Shown in pieces: positions 20,720-30,033 of a DNA stretch of 64,000 bases. The DNA is from Campylobacter sp. RM6914 (GTDB taxonomy: Bacteria; Campylobacterota; Campylobacteria; Campylobacterales; Campylobacteraceae): contig NZ_CP012545.1 in the NCBI RefSeq assembly GCF_004803835.1, positions 1,674,001-1,738,000 of the forward strand, in the 5' to 3' direction. Position 1 is the stretch's first letter; every line of letters begins with the position of its first letter. The translations under genes and the position numbers were made by a program. A model generated the notes under the pieces. It worked only from the letters and a program-made list of their open reading frames with translations. It did no database searches and was not told where the DNA came from.

Positions 20720-20935
20720 ATGAGTAAAAACTATCTAATAAATTTCTTTAAACTATACAGCGACGGCTTTAAAAACATGAAACTCGGCAAGAGGCTCTGG
20801 GCGATTATTTTAATAAAGCTTCTCATTATGTTTGGTATACTTAAGATATTTTTCTTCAGTGAAACACTCAATACCAAATTTCAATCAGACGACGAAAAAG
20901 CAAATTTTGTCATCGAAAATTTAACAAAAGAGTAA
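20720..20935 (+). CDS. DUF4492 family small membrane protein
   Basis: A 71-aa protein with one membrane helix (about residues 27-46, LWAIILIKLLIMFGILKIFF) matching the DUF4492 proteins found before cytochrome bd genes in Campylobacterota and Bacteroidetes. I take ATG at 20720; the frame is open to a TTG six bases earlier. No clear Shine-Dalgarno is visible and a TATTAT/TATAGA −10-like sequence lies only about 10 bases upstream, so the message may have a very short leader. Function unknown, probably linked to oxidase assembly. An unrelated transferase gene separates it from cydA here. Confidence 0.75.
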   Translation: MSKNYLINFFKLYSDGFKNMKLGKRLWAIILIKLLIMFGILKIFFFSETLNTKFQSDDEKANFVIENLTKE

Positions 20936-20963
20936 AAATTTATATTTATGTTGGATACAAAAG

Positions 20964-22466
20964 ATGAAAATTTTTATAAATTTGGCATTAGCGCTGGCAT
21001 GCGTATATATGTGCCTAGGAACCGGGAGATTAACATACAGCGGAGGATACAACGAGCTTTTAAAGCTACTTCTTAATACCTTATATCTTTATGGTAGCGT
21101 TTGGCTTTTTGTGAAATTTCGCTATATTTTTTGGCTGATATTTTTCCCTTTCGTGCTATTTTTATGCTTTTATGCACCGGTGGGACTTACAAACGGTATG
21201 GTAAATGAGGCATTTGTAATGTCGATATTTGGTACCTACTTAAGCGAGGCTAGCGAATTTTCAAGAACTCTGCCTGCAGAGTATGTTTTGCTTTCGATTT
21301 TTTCTTTATCTTTGATAATTTATCTTAGAAAAACAAATAAAACAGTTTTAACAAAAAGGCAAATTTTTATATTTTTTACACTTTTTGCCGTAGCCACAGC
21401 TACTGGAAAACTCTGGGGTATAGCAACTACTAGTTCTTTTTTTAAGTCAATTAAGTTTTTTCAAAAATCATACAACGACTTAAAACTATATCAAAACACG
21501 GTCATAAAGCCGCAATGGCAAATAAAAAGCATAGATAACAAATACCAAAACCATGTCGTTGTTATCGGTGAGAGCGCAAGACGTGACTATCATGAAATTT
21601 ACGGCTATAGCATCAAAAACAACCCGTTTTTAAGCAGTGTAAACGGCACTTTCATAGACGGCTTTAATGCAGTCGGGATAAACACCATCCCTTCACTCAA
21701 TGGAACTTTAAATCACAATAGAAATTTAAATTTAAACATCGTCGATCTGGCAAATTTAAGCGGCTTTGAAACATTTTGGTTTTCTAACCAAGGCTATCTA
21801 GGATGCTACGACACACTTACTACCTTGGTTGCTAAACGCGCAAAAAATGTGTATTTCATGCCAAAAGAAGGAGGCGGTAAATTTGATAGCGATTTGGTTG
21901 GTCATTTTGCTAAAATTTTTGATACTCCATCACAAAAACCGCGTGTTATATTTTTGCATTTTATAGGCTCTCATCCGATAACTTGCAACAAGCTATCTTC
22001 AAAAGAGTATCTTAAATACCCAGACGAAGCGACATTTAAGATAAACTGCTATGTCGAAAGCATAAGGCAAACGGACAACGACCTTAAGTCGGTTTATGAA
22101 ATTCTGACAAGAAATTTACAAGAAAACAACGAAAGTTTTTCTATGATATATTTTAGCGATCACGGGCTAACTCACGTCAAAAAACCTGTTGAACTTTTGG
22201 CGGTAGAACATATAGCAAAAGAGCATTTACAGGTACCTTTACTTAAAATTTCAAGCGATGATAATGGTAGAAAATTTATACAAAACGAGAGTTATCAAAG
22301 CCATTTTCCACAAAGCTTTGCAAAATGGATCGGTGTGCAAACTGAAAATTTTAACGAGATAAGTGATGTTTTTGAAGAAGTCAAACAAGATGATTTTTTA
22401 AATTCAAAAATGCTGATAAAAAATATAAGCGGTGATCCCGCAATTGATATTAGCAGCTTTAAATAG
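20964..22466 (+). CDS. Phosphoethanolamine transferase (sulfatase-fold, EptA/EptC-like)
   Basis: A 500-aa inner-membrane enzyme expected to move phosphoethanolamine onto lipid A, lipooligosaccharide core or flagellar protein. Four or five helices occupy residues 1-160. The periplasmic sulfatase-fold domain starts with VVVIGESARRDYHEIYGY near 194, with the metal-binding Glu and downstream nucleophile position in AVGINTIPSLNGTL (Thr near 234), HFIGSHPITC, and MIYFSDHGL (Asp-His). It lies 28 bp after the DUF4492 gene and 78 bp before cydA. Modification of surface glycans or the flagellar rod, as for C. jejuni EptC, is an analogy. Confidence 0.85.
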   Translation: MKIFINLALALACVYMCLGTGRLTYSGGYNELLKLLLNTLYLYGSVWLFVKFRYIFWLIFFPFVLFLCFYAPVGLTNGMVNEAFVMSIFGTYLSEASEFSRTLPAEYVLLSIFSLSLIIYLRKTNKTVLTKRQIFIFFTLFAVATATGKLWGIATTSSFFKSIKFFQKSYNDLKLYQNTVIKPQWQIKSIDNKYQNHVVVIGESARRDYHEIYGYSIKNNPFLSSVNGTFIDGFNAVGINTIPSLNGTLNHNRNLNLNIVDLANLSGFETFWFSNQGYLGCYDTLTTLVAKRAKNVYFMPKEGGGKFDSDLVGHFAKIFDTPSQKPRVIFLHFIGSHPITCNKLSSKEYLKYPDEATFKINCYVESIRQTDNDLKSVYEILTRNLQENNESFSMIYFSDHGLTHVKKPVELLAVEHIAKEHLQVPLLKISSDDNGRKFIQNESYQSHFPQSFAKWIGVQTENFNEISDVFEEVKQDDFLNSKMLIKNISGDPAIDISSFK

Positions 22467-22544
22467 CCGTTTTTAGCAAATTTATTTAAAAAAAATGAAA
22501 TTTGTATTATAATCGAGAATAATAATTTTTTTTAAAGGAAAAAT

Positions 22545-24074
22545 ATGGCTGAATTAGCTTCGGTTGATTGGTCTAGGGCACAGTTTGCATTAACGGCTCT
22601 GTATCATTTTCTATTTGTTCCGCTCACACTGGGACTTAGCTTCATTATCGCGATAATGGAGAGCATTTATGTCAAAACAGGCAACAAAGAGTGGCGTGAC
22701 ATAACCAAATTTTGGCTAAAACTTTTTGGCATTAACTTCGCTATCGGTGTTGCGACGGGCATCATAATGGAATTTGAATTTGGCACAAACTGGGCAAATT
22801 ACAGCTGGTTTGTGGGTGATATCTTCGGAGCACCGCTTGCGATAGAAGGACTACTTGCGTTCTTTATGGAAAGCACATTCTTTGCCGTAATGTTCTTTGG
22901 TTGGGATAAAGTAAGTAAAAAATTTCACCTTATCTCTACTTGGCTTGTTGCGATCGGCTCAAATTTAAGCGCACTTTGGATACTTGTCGCAAACGGCTGG
23001 ATGCAATACCCTATCGGCATGAAATTTAATCCAGATACCGCAAGGATGGAGATGGAAAATTTCTTCGAAGTAGCACTTAGCCCGGTCGGTATCATTAAAT
23101 TTTTACATACGGTTACTAGCGGATATGTCATCTCTGCACTTTTTGTTATAGGAATTTCGGCATGGTTTATCCTAAAAGGTCGTCATCTTGTTATGGCAAA
23201 AAAGAGCATGATAGTAGCTACTAGTTTTGGACTTATCACGTCTTTGTTTTTACTATTTAGCGGTGACGAGAGCGGATACCAAGCTGCAAAAGCTCAACCC
23301 ATGAAACTAGCTGCAATGGAAGGTCTTTATAAGGGAGATACTAGACAAGGTCTAGTCGCTATGGGAATTTTGGATCCAAGTAAAAAACCCGGTGATGACA
23401 AAGATCCGTTCTTAATAGACCTTGAAGTACCTTACATGCTATCTTTGCTTGGCACAAGAAGCATAGAGGGCTTTATACCGGGGATCGACGACTTGGTTTA
23501 CGGAAATGAAACACATGGCATAGAAAGTGTCGCAAGCAAGATGGAAAAAGGCAAAATCGCAGCCGACGCGCTTAAAATTTATAAAGAAGCTAAGAAGTCA
23601 GGCGATACGCAAACAGCCCAAGATGCTGCAAAAATTTTAGATGAAAATATGAAATTTTTAGGCTACAACTACCTTGATAAACCAGAAGATGCCATTCCTC
23701 CTGTAGCAACTACATTTTACAGCTTTCACCTTATGGTTACACTTGGGGGTTACTTTATAGCGCTATTTTTGGTTGTTACCTACCTTTGCATGGCAAACGA
23801 GATCGAAAACTTTCCAAAACTCCTTTGGCTTTGTGTGCTTAGTATACCGCTTGGATACATTGCGGCTGAGGCAGGATGGATAGTGGCAGAAGTCGGTCGC
23901 CAACCTTGGGCGATACAAGACCTCATGACCGTAGGTGTCGGCGCTACAAATTTAGCCGATACAAACGTGAAAATTTCTTTCACGCTATTTGCCGTGCTTT
24001 TTACGACGCTACTTATAGCTGAGATAAAAATCATGTCAAAACAGATAAAGATAGGATTTGAAAGTCATGTTTAG
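22545..24074 (+). CDS. cydA: Cytochrome bd-type quinol oxidase subunit I
   Basis: Catalytic haem-bearing subunit of the high-affinity terminal oxidase. The 509-aa sequence carries the family N-terminus VDWSRAQFALTALYHFLFVPLTLGLS with the haem His in YHFLF, then FGINFAIGVATGIIMEFEFG, GWIVAEVGRQPWAIQDLM and about nine helices. TTTAAAGGAA precedes the ATG. It overlaps the cydB start region by a few bases. The C. jejuni counterpart (CioAB) is cyanide-insensitive; whether that holds here is unknown. Confidence 0.94.
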   Translation: MAELASVDWSRAQFALTALYHFLFVPLTLGLSFIIAIMESIYVKTGNKEWRDITKFWLKLFGINFAIGVATGIIMEFEFGTNWANYSWFVGDIFGAPLAIEGLLAFFMESTFFAVMFFGWDKVSKKFHLISTWLVAIGSNLSALWILVANGWMQYPIGMKFNPDTARMEMENFFEVALSPVGIIKFLHTVTSGYVISALFVIGISAWFILKGRHLVMAKKSMIVATSFGLITSLFLLFSGDESGYQAAKAQPMKLAAMEGLYKGDTRQGLVAMGILDPSKKPGDDKDPFLIDLEVPYMLSLLGTRSIEGFIPGIDDLVYGNETHGIESVASKMEKGKIAADALKIYKEAKKSGDTQTAQDAAKILDENMKFLGYNYLDKPEDAIPPVATTFYSFHLMVTLGGYFIALFLVVTYLCMANEIENFPKLLWLCVLSIPLGYIAAEAGWIVAEVGRQPWAIQDLMTVGVGATNLADTNVKISFTLFAVLFTTLLIAEIKIMSKQIKIGFESHV

Positions 24075-25185
24075 TTTAGAAATTCTTCAATTTTACTGGT
24101 GGTTTATAGTTAGTTTGCTTGGCGGGCTGCTTGTGTTTATGATGTTTGTTCAAGGCGGACAAACACTTATCTTTTCACTCGCTAAAAACGAACTTCAAAA
24201 AGATATGATCATAAATTCTATCGGTCGCAAATGGGAGCTTACCTTTACCACGCTTGTTATGTTTGGCGGCGCTTGTTTTGCGGCATTTCCACTCTTTTAT
24301 GCAACAAGCTTTGGTGGTGCGTATTGGGTTTGGCTTGCGATCTTGTTTTGTTTTATACTTCAAGCTGTAAGCTACGAATACCGCAAAAAACCTGATAATT
24401 TTCTAGGTGTAAAAACTTATGAAATTTTTCTTTATATAAACGGCTCGCTTGGCGTTATCTTGATAGGAATGGCAGTTAGTACATTTTTTTCAGGAAGCGA
24501 CTTTATGCTAAATGAAAGAAATTTCGTTGATTGGCAAACACCTTGGCGCGGACTTGAAGCTTTAGCTAACCCGATGCTATACCTGCTTGGTCTTGCGATG
24601 TTTTTCCTGTCTCGTATAGGCGGTGCTTTATATCTTATAAATAACATAAACGACGAGGAGTTAAGGGCAAACGCAAGAAAAGCGGTGCTTAAAAATACCA
24701 TTTTGTTTTTACCGTTTTTCTTGGCATTTTTGTTTTGGATACTTACAAAAGACGGATTTGAATACGATGCAAACGGCGTGGTTACGCTAAGCAAATACAA
24801 ATACTCTCTAAATTTAGTAAAAATGCCTATGATCGCACTTGCGATGACTGTTGGTATCGTAACCGTTCTTTATAGTGTTTTTAAAGGTGCTTTTACAAAG
24901 AGTATACACGCGATCTTTCCTTATGGACTAGGTGTAGTCTTGGTTGTTACTTCATTGTTCTTGATCACAGGACTAAACAATACCGCGTTTTATCCGTCTT
25001 TTAGCAACCTACAAAGCTCGCTTACGATAAAAAATGCAAGCTCAAGCCACTATACACTAAACGTCATGGCTTATGTTAGCCTGCTTGTACCTGTGGTTTT
25101 AGGCTATATCTTTGTGGTTTGGAGAGCTATAGATAGCAAGAAGATCACAAAAGAAGAGATCAAAAACGATCAACACGCTTATTAA
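24067..25185 (+). CDS. cydB: Cytochrome bd-type quinol oxidase subunit II
   Basis: The 372-aa partner of CydA with eight or nine helices, typical features being LQFYWWFIVSLLGGLLVFMMFVQGGQ at the N-terminus (shortened quote: FYWWFIVSLLGG) and RNFVDWQTPWRGLEAL. The ATG at 24067 overlaps the cydA stop; the frame is open to a TTG at 24058. It completes the oxidase, followed nine bases later by a 45-aa membrane protein. Confidence 0.93.
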   Translation: MFSLEILQFYWWFIVSLLGGLLVFMMFVQGGQTLIFSLAKNELQKDMIINSIGRKWELTFTTLVMFGGACFAAFPLFYATSFGGAYWVWLAILFCFILQAVSYEYRKKPDNFLGVKTYEIFLYINGSLGVILIGMAVSTFFSGSDFMLNERNFVDWQTPWRGLEALANPMLYLLGLAMFFLSRIGGALYLINNINDEELRANARKAVLKNTILFLPFFLAFLFWILTKDGFEYDANGVVTLSKYKYSLNLVKMPMIALAMTVGIVTVLYSVFKGAFTKSIHAIFPYGLGVVLVVTSLFLITGLNNTAFYPSFSNLQSSLTIKNASSSHYTLNVMAYVSLLVPVVLGYIFVVWRAIDSKKITKEEIKNDQHAY

Positions 25186-25191
25186 GGAGAG

Positions 25192-25329
25192 ATGATGATA
25201 TCGGCTTTAGTATTTTTCTTTTTGTGGATTTTATCTCTGTTTTTAGGGTATAAATTTGTGCTCTTAAACATAAAAGAAGTTGAAAAATATCCGCAAAGAT
25301 ACTTTGACTTTGAAGATAAAAACAAATAA
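25192..25329 (+). CDS. 45-aa single-helix protein, candidate CydX-like subunit
   Basis: Read directly: ATG at 25192 after AAGGAG, six bases after the cydB stop, ending TAA at 25327-25329. The N-terminal half is one hydrophobic helix (ISALVFFFLWILSLFLGYKF, residues 3-22), the rest is charged. Small one-helix proteins downstream of cydB (CydX, CydS) stabilise haem in bd oxidases, so this is a candidate by position and topology; sequence similarity is not evident. A terminator follows at once. Confidence 0.65.
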   Translation: MMISALVFFFLWILSLFLGYKFVLLNIKEVEKYPQRYFDFEDKNK

Positions 25330-25331
25330 AC

Positions 25332-25354
25332 AGACGGGGCTTTCCCGTCTTATC
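25332..25354 (+). terminator. Terminator of the cyd operon
   Basis: AGACGGG (25332-25338) pairs with CCCGTCT (25344-25350) around a 5-nt loop, three bases after the stop of the 45-aa gene. Confidence 0.85.
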
Positions 25355-25408
25355 GTAAATAAACCTAAATTTAAACTTACCAAATATACTTTAAAACCAA
25401 AACAAAAG

Positions 25409-26092
25409 CTACTTACTAGCACACAGCATGTATCCGCCGTCAAAGATGTTTTTGACATTTAAATTTAACTCGTTTTTAAGACGTGATATAGCCTTTTGCG
25501 CGCTGTTTTTGCTTGTCGGCTCATTACTGTAAACAAATTCGTCTATCATCTCATAGCCAACTAAAGAATTTAGATTGTAAGCTAGTAGCCAAAATAGTCT
25601 ATTTTGTAAAAACGTAAGATATATTTCTTGACCATCTTTGTAAATTTTTTCCTTAGCCAAATTTATGCTAACCCCGTCACTTATCTTGACAAGCTCGTCT
25701 TCGTTTTTAAAAGTTAAAGTCACAAGCGCACCCCTAATAGTTTGCATGTCGATCGGTTTTTTCAAAAACAGTGTCGCACCCTGCTTTATGCTTTTAATTA
25801 AATTATGATCTGTATCATACGAAGTAAATATTATAAATTTTTGACGTGATTTTACCCTCAATATCTCTTTCATCATATCAAAGCTGTTCATTAACGGCAT
25901 GTGAATATCGGTTAAAATTATATCGGGGTTAAATTTATTAAACAGTTCAACTCCTTCATACCCATCCCTTGCAACATTTACGGCTTTACAACATGGACGC
26001 AACCCTTCAGTTATCGTTTCACGAGCTATCTCGTCGTCTTCAGCGATTAAAACCGAGATCGTTGATAATAAGCTTAATACCTCATCATTCAT
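25409..26092 (-). CDS. Response regulator, receiver plus winged-helix domain
   Basis: A 227-aa two-component regulator. Receiver residues: acidic pair in VLIAEDDEIA near residues 14-23, phospho-acceptor Asp in IILTDIHMPLMN near 59, Thr/Ser in FIIFTSYDTD and Lys in LFLKKPID. The C-terminal 80 residues (from EIYLTFLQNRLFWLLAYN) look like an OmpR-type winged helix. It is a close paralogue of the regulator at 55043-55726, also 227 aa. Ten bases upstream is the broken kinase gene, and the assT genes start divergently beyond it, so it may control assT. Confidence 0.88.
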   Translation of the reverse strand: MNDEVLSLLSTISVLIAEDDEIARETITEGLRPCCKAVNVARDGYEGVELFNKFNPDIILTDIHMPLMNSFDMMKEILRVKSRQKFIIFTSYDTDHNLIKSIKQGATLFLKKPIDMQTIRGALVTLTFKNEDELVKISDGVSINLAKEKIYKDGQEIYLTFLQNRLFWLLAYNLNSLVGYEMIDEFVYSNEPTSKNSAQKAISRLKNELNLNVKNIFDGGYMLCASK

Positions 26093-26102
26093 ATTTTTCC
26101 TT

Positions 26103-27731
26103 TTAATTTATAGCAAAACTAAAACAAAACACCGTTGGATCTTTGACGCTCAAGAGCTTTAAATCACCGCAGATTTTCTCGTTTGCGAGCTTTTTACCAA
26201 AGTAAAGTCCGATCCCGCTACCAAATTCTTTTGTCGTCTTTGGAGTATCAAATATCTTTTCTTGTATGCGTTTATCTACTCAGCAACCAAACTCACTTAC
26301 CTTGATATAGCAGTATTTCTCATCAAATTTCACACTTATACTAATCACTCTTGATTTAAAATCATCTTTAAATTTTTCCACTACGGCATCTTTTGCGTTG
26401 TGGATTAAAATAAGCAAAATTTGCTGGATGATATTTTCTACTTGACTGATATTTCTATCCTCAAATTCTTCAAGCACCACACCTACATTTGCACGACTTA
26501 GCTCAGTATGCATAAGAGTTAAAAGATTTTTAATACTCCTTTTTATGCTAAATTTGCTTATGTTTTCATTTGTTTTATAAAAATTTCTAAAAATTTCAAT
26601 AGTATCGCCTAAAAGCATGATTGATTTTTCTTGATTTTTTAACATTACTTCTAGTTTTTCATCACTTAGATGACCGTCTTTTTTCAGCGCATTTATGGTT
26701 GTTGTTATTAGCCTTAAGGAATTTACAGGCTGGATAAATTGATGATTTATGCCGCTTAACAACTCTCCTATCTCGCTCATTTTTGCCTTATGCATAAGTA
26801 AAATTTCATACTCTTTTTTTCGAGCATTGATTTTATTATACATAAAGTTATGCAAGAAATTTGCAAGCAAGCTAAGAACTAAAAAGCCACAAAGAAGCAA
26901 TGCAGCGTTTTTACTGATATCGTTTAAGAGATTATCGATCTCTTTTTCATTATCAACTCCTGCTCCAACAAACCAGTTTAGGTATTTTATCTCTGAAAAC
27001 GAGATAAAATTTGAGCCTATATTTAATATTTTTGTATTATTTTTATTAAGATACAACTCCTTAAAGTTCTCTTGTATTTGCGGCTTTAAAGAGTTATCTT
27101 TCATAGGTGTTAAAATCTCCCCGCCGTTTGTTATAACAAATGAGTATGAATTTGGCGATAGCTTGAAATTTTTAATCTTTTCAAACAAACTTTGAAGCTT
27201 TACAACACCGCATAAAACAGCATTAAATTCACCTTCGTAAAAATTAGGCACACAAAAATTTAACGTCTCTTGTTCTAATATCGCGTGTTTTGGCATGAAA
27301 TTTACGGTAGGCGCTAAAGTATCTTTGGTCTACGCATACCATATAAGATCTGCCCTTATAGCCTGTCTATCATAAGACGGCAACATCTTACCGTCAACCC
27401 AGATATCGCCGCTTTTAGCCTGAAGCTGAACGACATCGAATTCTTTTGAATTTTTGGCAAATATTTTTAAAAATTCGTTAGTCTTGTTGCTATCTGATAA
27501 AAGGTTTGAACTCTCTACAAATTCAGAAACTCGTATCAAAGAATTTATCCTTTCATCAAACCACGCTTGAAATGTATCTATGATATTTTCACCGGCTATG
27601 ATTTTGTTTTTATTTGATAACTCTATCATCCTATTTTTAGCACTGTCTTAAACATTAAAGCCTAAAAGAACGACCGCCATACTTGCTAGCAAAACAACGA
27701 TATAAGTACTGTTTTTAAAATACCCAGACAC
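26103..27731 (-). pseudogene. Sensor histidine kinase with three in-frame stop codons
   Basis: Without the stops this would be a kinase of about 542 aa aligning end to end with the intact kinase at 55723-57384. The frame never shifts, but it meets TAA at 27648-27650, TAG at 27330-27332 and TGA at 26280-26282. The intact paralogue reads NLYQATK at the first and WFVETK at the second, and WGVSEAM at the third where this one has C, stop, V. The likely start is GTG at 27731 with AAGGA upstream. The periplasmic sensor, INHQFIQP phospho-acceptor region and GIGLYFGKKLAN ATPase motif remain recognisable. Translation in pieces is unlikely to give a working kinase. Confidence 0.85.
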
Positions 27732-27850
27732 TACACTTATCCTTTAAAGAAAACTTTTAAATTTCAGTATTATAAAATTTTATTTTTAAAAAAGATAAAA
27801 ATTGAAAAATTTATTAATATACATAATTTAAGTTAAATTTAATTTCAATG

Positions 27851-27880
27851 TCATAATTTGGACAACTCTGCAAATTATGA
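27851..27880 (+). promoter_or_regulatory. 10-bp inverted repeat upstream of assT1
   Basis: TCATAATTTG (27851-27860) and CAAATTATGA (27871-27880) are perfectly complementary with a 10-nt spacer, so the arms are two helical turns apart. It lies 35 bp before the assT1 ATG and may be an operator or a leader hairpin. Confidence 0.55.
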
Positions 27881-27914
27881 TCTCATTAAACATTTTTTTA
27901 ACAAGGAGAATTCC

Positions 27915-29741
27915 ATGAAAAAGTTAGTTTCATCTGCTGTTGTTGCAGGGCTATTGGTCGGTGGATTTGCCATGTCTGCCCTTGCTGCTGGTGGTGGAAG
28001 CGGGCCAAATACATATCGCGGTGTCAGACAAATAGGTGCCGTGGTTATGAACCCATACAAAGTAGCGCCTTTAACCGCTTTAATAAGAAGTGCGGGATAT
28101 ACACTAACGGATGTCAAAGTAACAGTAAAGGCTAAAAAAGACGGTGTAGATATCAGCTATAACGTGTCTAATCAAAAAGTTCTTCAACACGGCGGTATCC
28201 CTGTTTGGGGCCTGTATCCTGATTATGTAAACGAAGTTGCTGTAAGCTACAAGAAAAATGGCGAAGCGGTAAGTGAAACATATAAAATTTATGCTCCGGC
28301 TATCGGACTATATGGCTCAGGAACAGGACAAAAGCAAATTCTGCCTGATGCAACTATCACAAAAGACAATCCAAAATACCATAAAAATATCTACCTAATG
28401 AACCACCTAAGCTCCATCCTTCCAAATGCGGCTCAAGTTACTTGGAACAACCCTGTAGGCGGCGCACTTGAGTGGGATTATGAGAGCTATGTTTGGATGG
28501 TTGATGGCAAGGGCGATATCAGATGGTATCTAAAGACTGATGAATTTAGAGATCCTAATCACATCATGAAAAAGGGCAACATGATGGGCTTTGACCAAAC
28601 AGCAGATGGCGATCTTATCTGGGGACAAAGCCAAGTAATGAATAGATACGACCTTATGGGACGTAAAATTTTCCAAAGAGAGCTACCAAAAAGCTATATC
28701 GACTTCTCTCACCATATGGAAGAGACATCAAAAGGAACATTCCTCTTACGCGTGGCTTCAAGCGACTACAAACGTAAAGATGGTAAAAATGTCCGAACTG
28801 TTCGCGATGTTATCGTAGAGCTTGACACAAATGGCAATGTCGTAGATGAGTGGAAGATAATGGATATTTTGGATCCTTACAGAGATGTTAATTTACTAGC
28901 ACTTGACCAGGGTGCGGTTTGTCTAAATGTCGATGCTACCAAAGCCGGACAAACAGCAAACAAAGAGGATCTTGAAGATGATCATGCACCTTGGGGCGAT
29001 GTAGCAGGCGTTGGAGCCGGTAGAAACTGGGCACACATAAATTCTGTTAACTACGATGCAAACGATGACAGCATCATTCTTTCTGTAAGAAACCAAAGTG
29101 CGATTGTAAAAATCACTCGCGATAAAAAAGTAAAATGGATCCTTGCTTCAAAAGAGGGCTGGACTGGCGACCTAGCAACAAAAGTACTTAAACCTATCGA
29201 TGCAAACGGCAAAGCTATAGACTGTGGCGAAAGTGGCTCAAAATGCCCTGGATATGAAAGTGATAAGGGTGGATTTGACTACACTTGGACACAACACACA
29301 GCTTATAAAGTAAATGAAAAAAGCAAAGGTAGCAAGGTTCACGTAAGCGTATTTGACAATGGTGATAGTCGCGGTATGGAACAACCGGCACTTATAAATA
29401 TGAAATACTCACGCGCGGTTGAGTATGTCGTAGATGAGAAAAACATGACTGTTCAGCAAGTTTGGGAATACGGCAAAAATCGTGGCTTTGAGTGGTATAG
29501 CCCGATAACTTCGGTTACTGAGTATAACCCTAAATTTGACACTATGTTTGTCTACTCTGCCACAGCCGGACTTGGTGATGTTAAGGCATTCCGTGCTGGT
29601 AAAGCAGCTCTTACTCCATTCTTAGAAGAGATTAAGTATGGCACACAAGAGGTTGAGTTTGAGATGAAATTTATTAACTCAAATACCATTGGCTATAGGG
29701 CATTACCTATTGATATCAATAAAGCCTTCAACTCCAAATAG
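27915..29741 (+). CDS. assT: Arylsulfate sulfotransferase, copy 1
   Basis: A 608-aa periplasmic enzyme that transfers sulfate from one phenol ester to another phenol without PAPS. The ATG at 27915 follows AAGGAG and starts a classic signal peptide (KKLVSSAVVAGLLVGG, cut after ALA near residue 27). AssT family features: SHHMEETSKGTFLLRVA, GRNWAHINSV and WTQHTAYK with conserved His residues (one expected to carry the sulfo group), and a Cys pair DCGESGSKCPGY like the disulfide near the E. coli AssT active site. It is followed 292 bp later by a second copy. Folding probably needs the DsbA/DsbB-like proteins at 57-59 kb. Confidence 0.92.
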   Translation: MKKLVSSAVVAGLLVGGFAMSALAAGGGSGPNTYRGVRQIGAVVMNPYKVAPLTALIRSAGYTLTDVKVTVKAKKDGVDISYNVSNQKVLQHGGIPVWGLYPDYVNEVAVSYKKNGEAVSETYKIYAPAIGLYGSGTGQKQILPDATITKDNPKYHKNIYLMNHLSSILPNAAQVTWNNPVGGALEWDYESYVWMVDGKGDIRWYLKTDEFRDPNHIMKKGNMMGFDQTADGDLIWGQSQVMNRYDLMGRKIFQRELPKSYIDFSHHMEETSKGTFLLRVASSDYKRKDGKNVRTVRDVIVELDTNGNVVDEWKIMDILDPYRDVNLLALDQGAVCLNVDATKAGQTANKEDLEDDHAPWGDVAGVGAGRNWAHINSVNYDANDDSIILSVRNQSAIVKITRDKKVKWILASKEGWTGDLATKVLKPIDANGKAIDCGESGSKCPGYESDKGGFDYTWTQHTAYKVNEKSKGSKVHVSVFDNGDSRGMEQPALINMKYSRAVEYVVDEKNMTVQQVWEYGKNRGFEWYSPITSVTEYNPKFDTMFVYSATAGLGDVKAFRAGKAALTPFLEEIKYGTQEVEFEMKFINSNTIGYRALPIDINKAFNSK

Positions 29742-29751
29742 ACACTATATA

Positions 29752-29784
29752 CAAACGACCTTTGCATAAACAAGGGTCGTTTTG
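29752..29784 (+). terminator. Terminator after assT1
   Basis: AACGACC (29754-29760) and GGTCGTT (29775-29781) pair around a 14-nt loop that can itself pair further (TTG/CAA), followed by TTGTG. It implies that assT2 has its own promoter. Confidence 0.7.
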
Positions 29785-30033
29785 TGTAAATTCTATACGT
29801 TGTTAAACGAAGAGCAAGTTTTTTGTGATTTATTAAAGGATTTATAATGTATAATGCAACTTTTCCTACGCCATTTGAATAATATCTCCTTTCCTCATCA
29901 TATTTCTTTCATTTGGCGTTCTTTAAATTTTTATCTAAATTCAATTTTAAGCATTTTATAATATTAGCGATAGTTTTACAAGAAAACAAACTGCTATAAT
30001 TCAAATTGATAAAAATTTTCAAAAGGAGAAAAT
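29785..30033. other. Intergenic region between the assT copies
   Basis: About 250 bp with no convincing gene. A TATAAT (29996-30001 region, GCTATAATTC) about 35 bp before assT2 is a plausible −10. A 10-codon ORF with AAGGA near 29848 is too short to support. It does not share the inverted repeat seen before assT1. Confidence 0.4.

Noticed and set aside
26103-27731. Readthrough or recoding of the three stops in the kinase
   Set aside because: Three different stop codons in one gene and no stem-loop or selenocysteine signal that I can see; ordinary loss of function is simpler.
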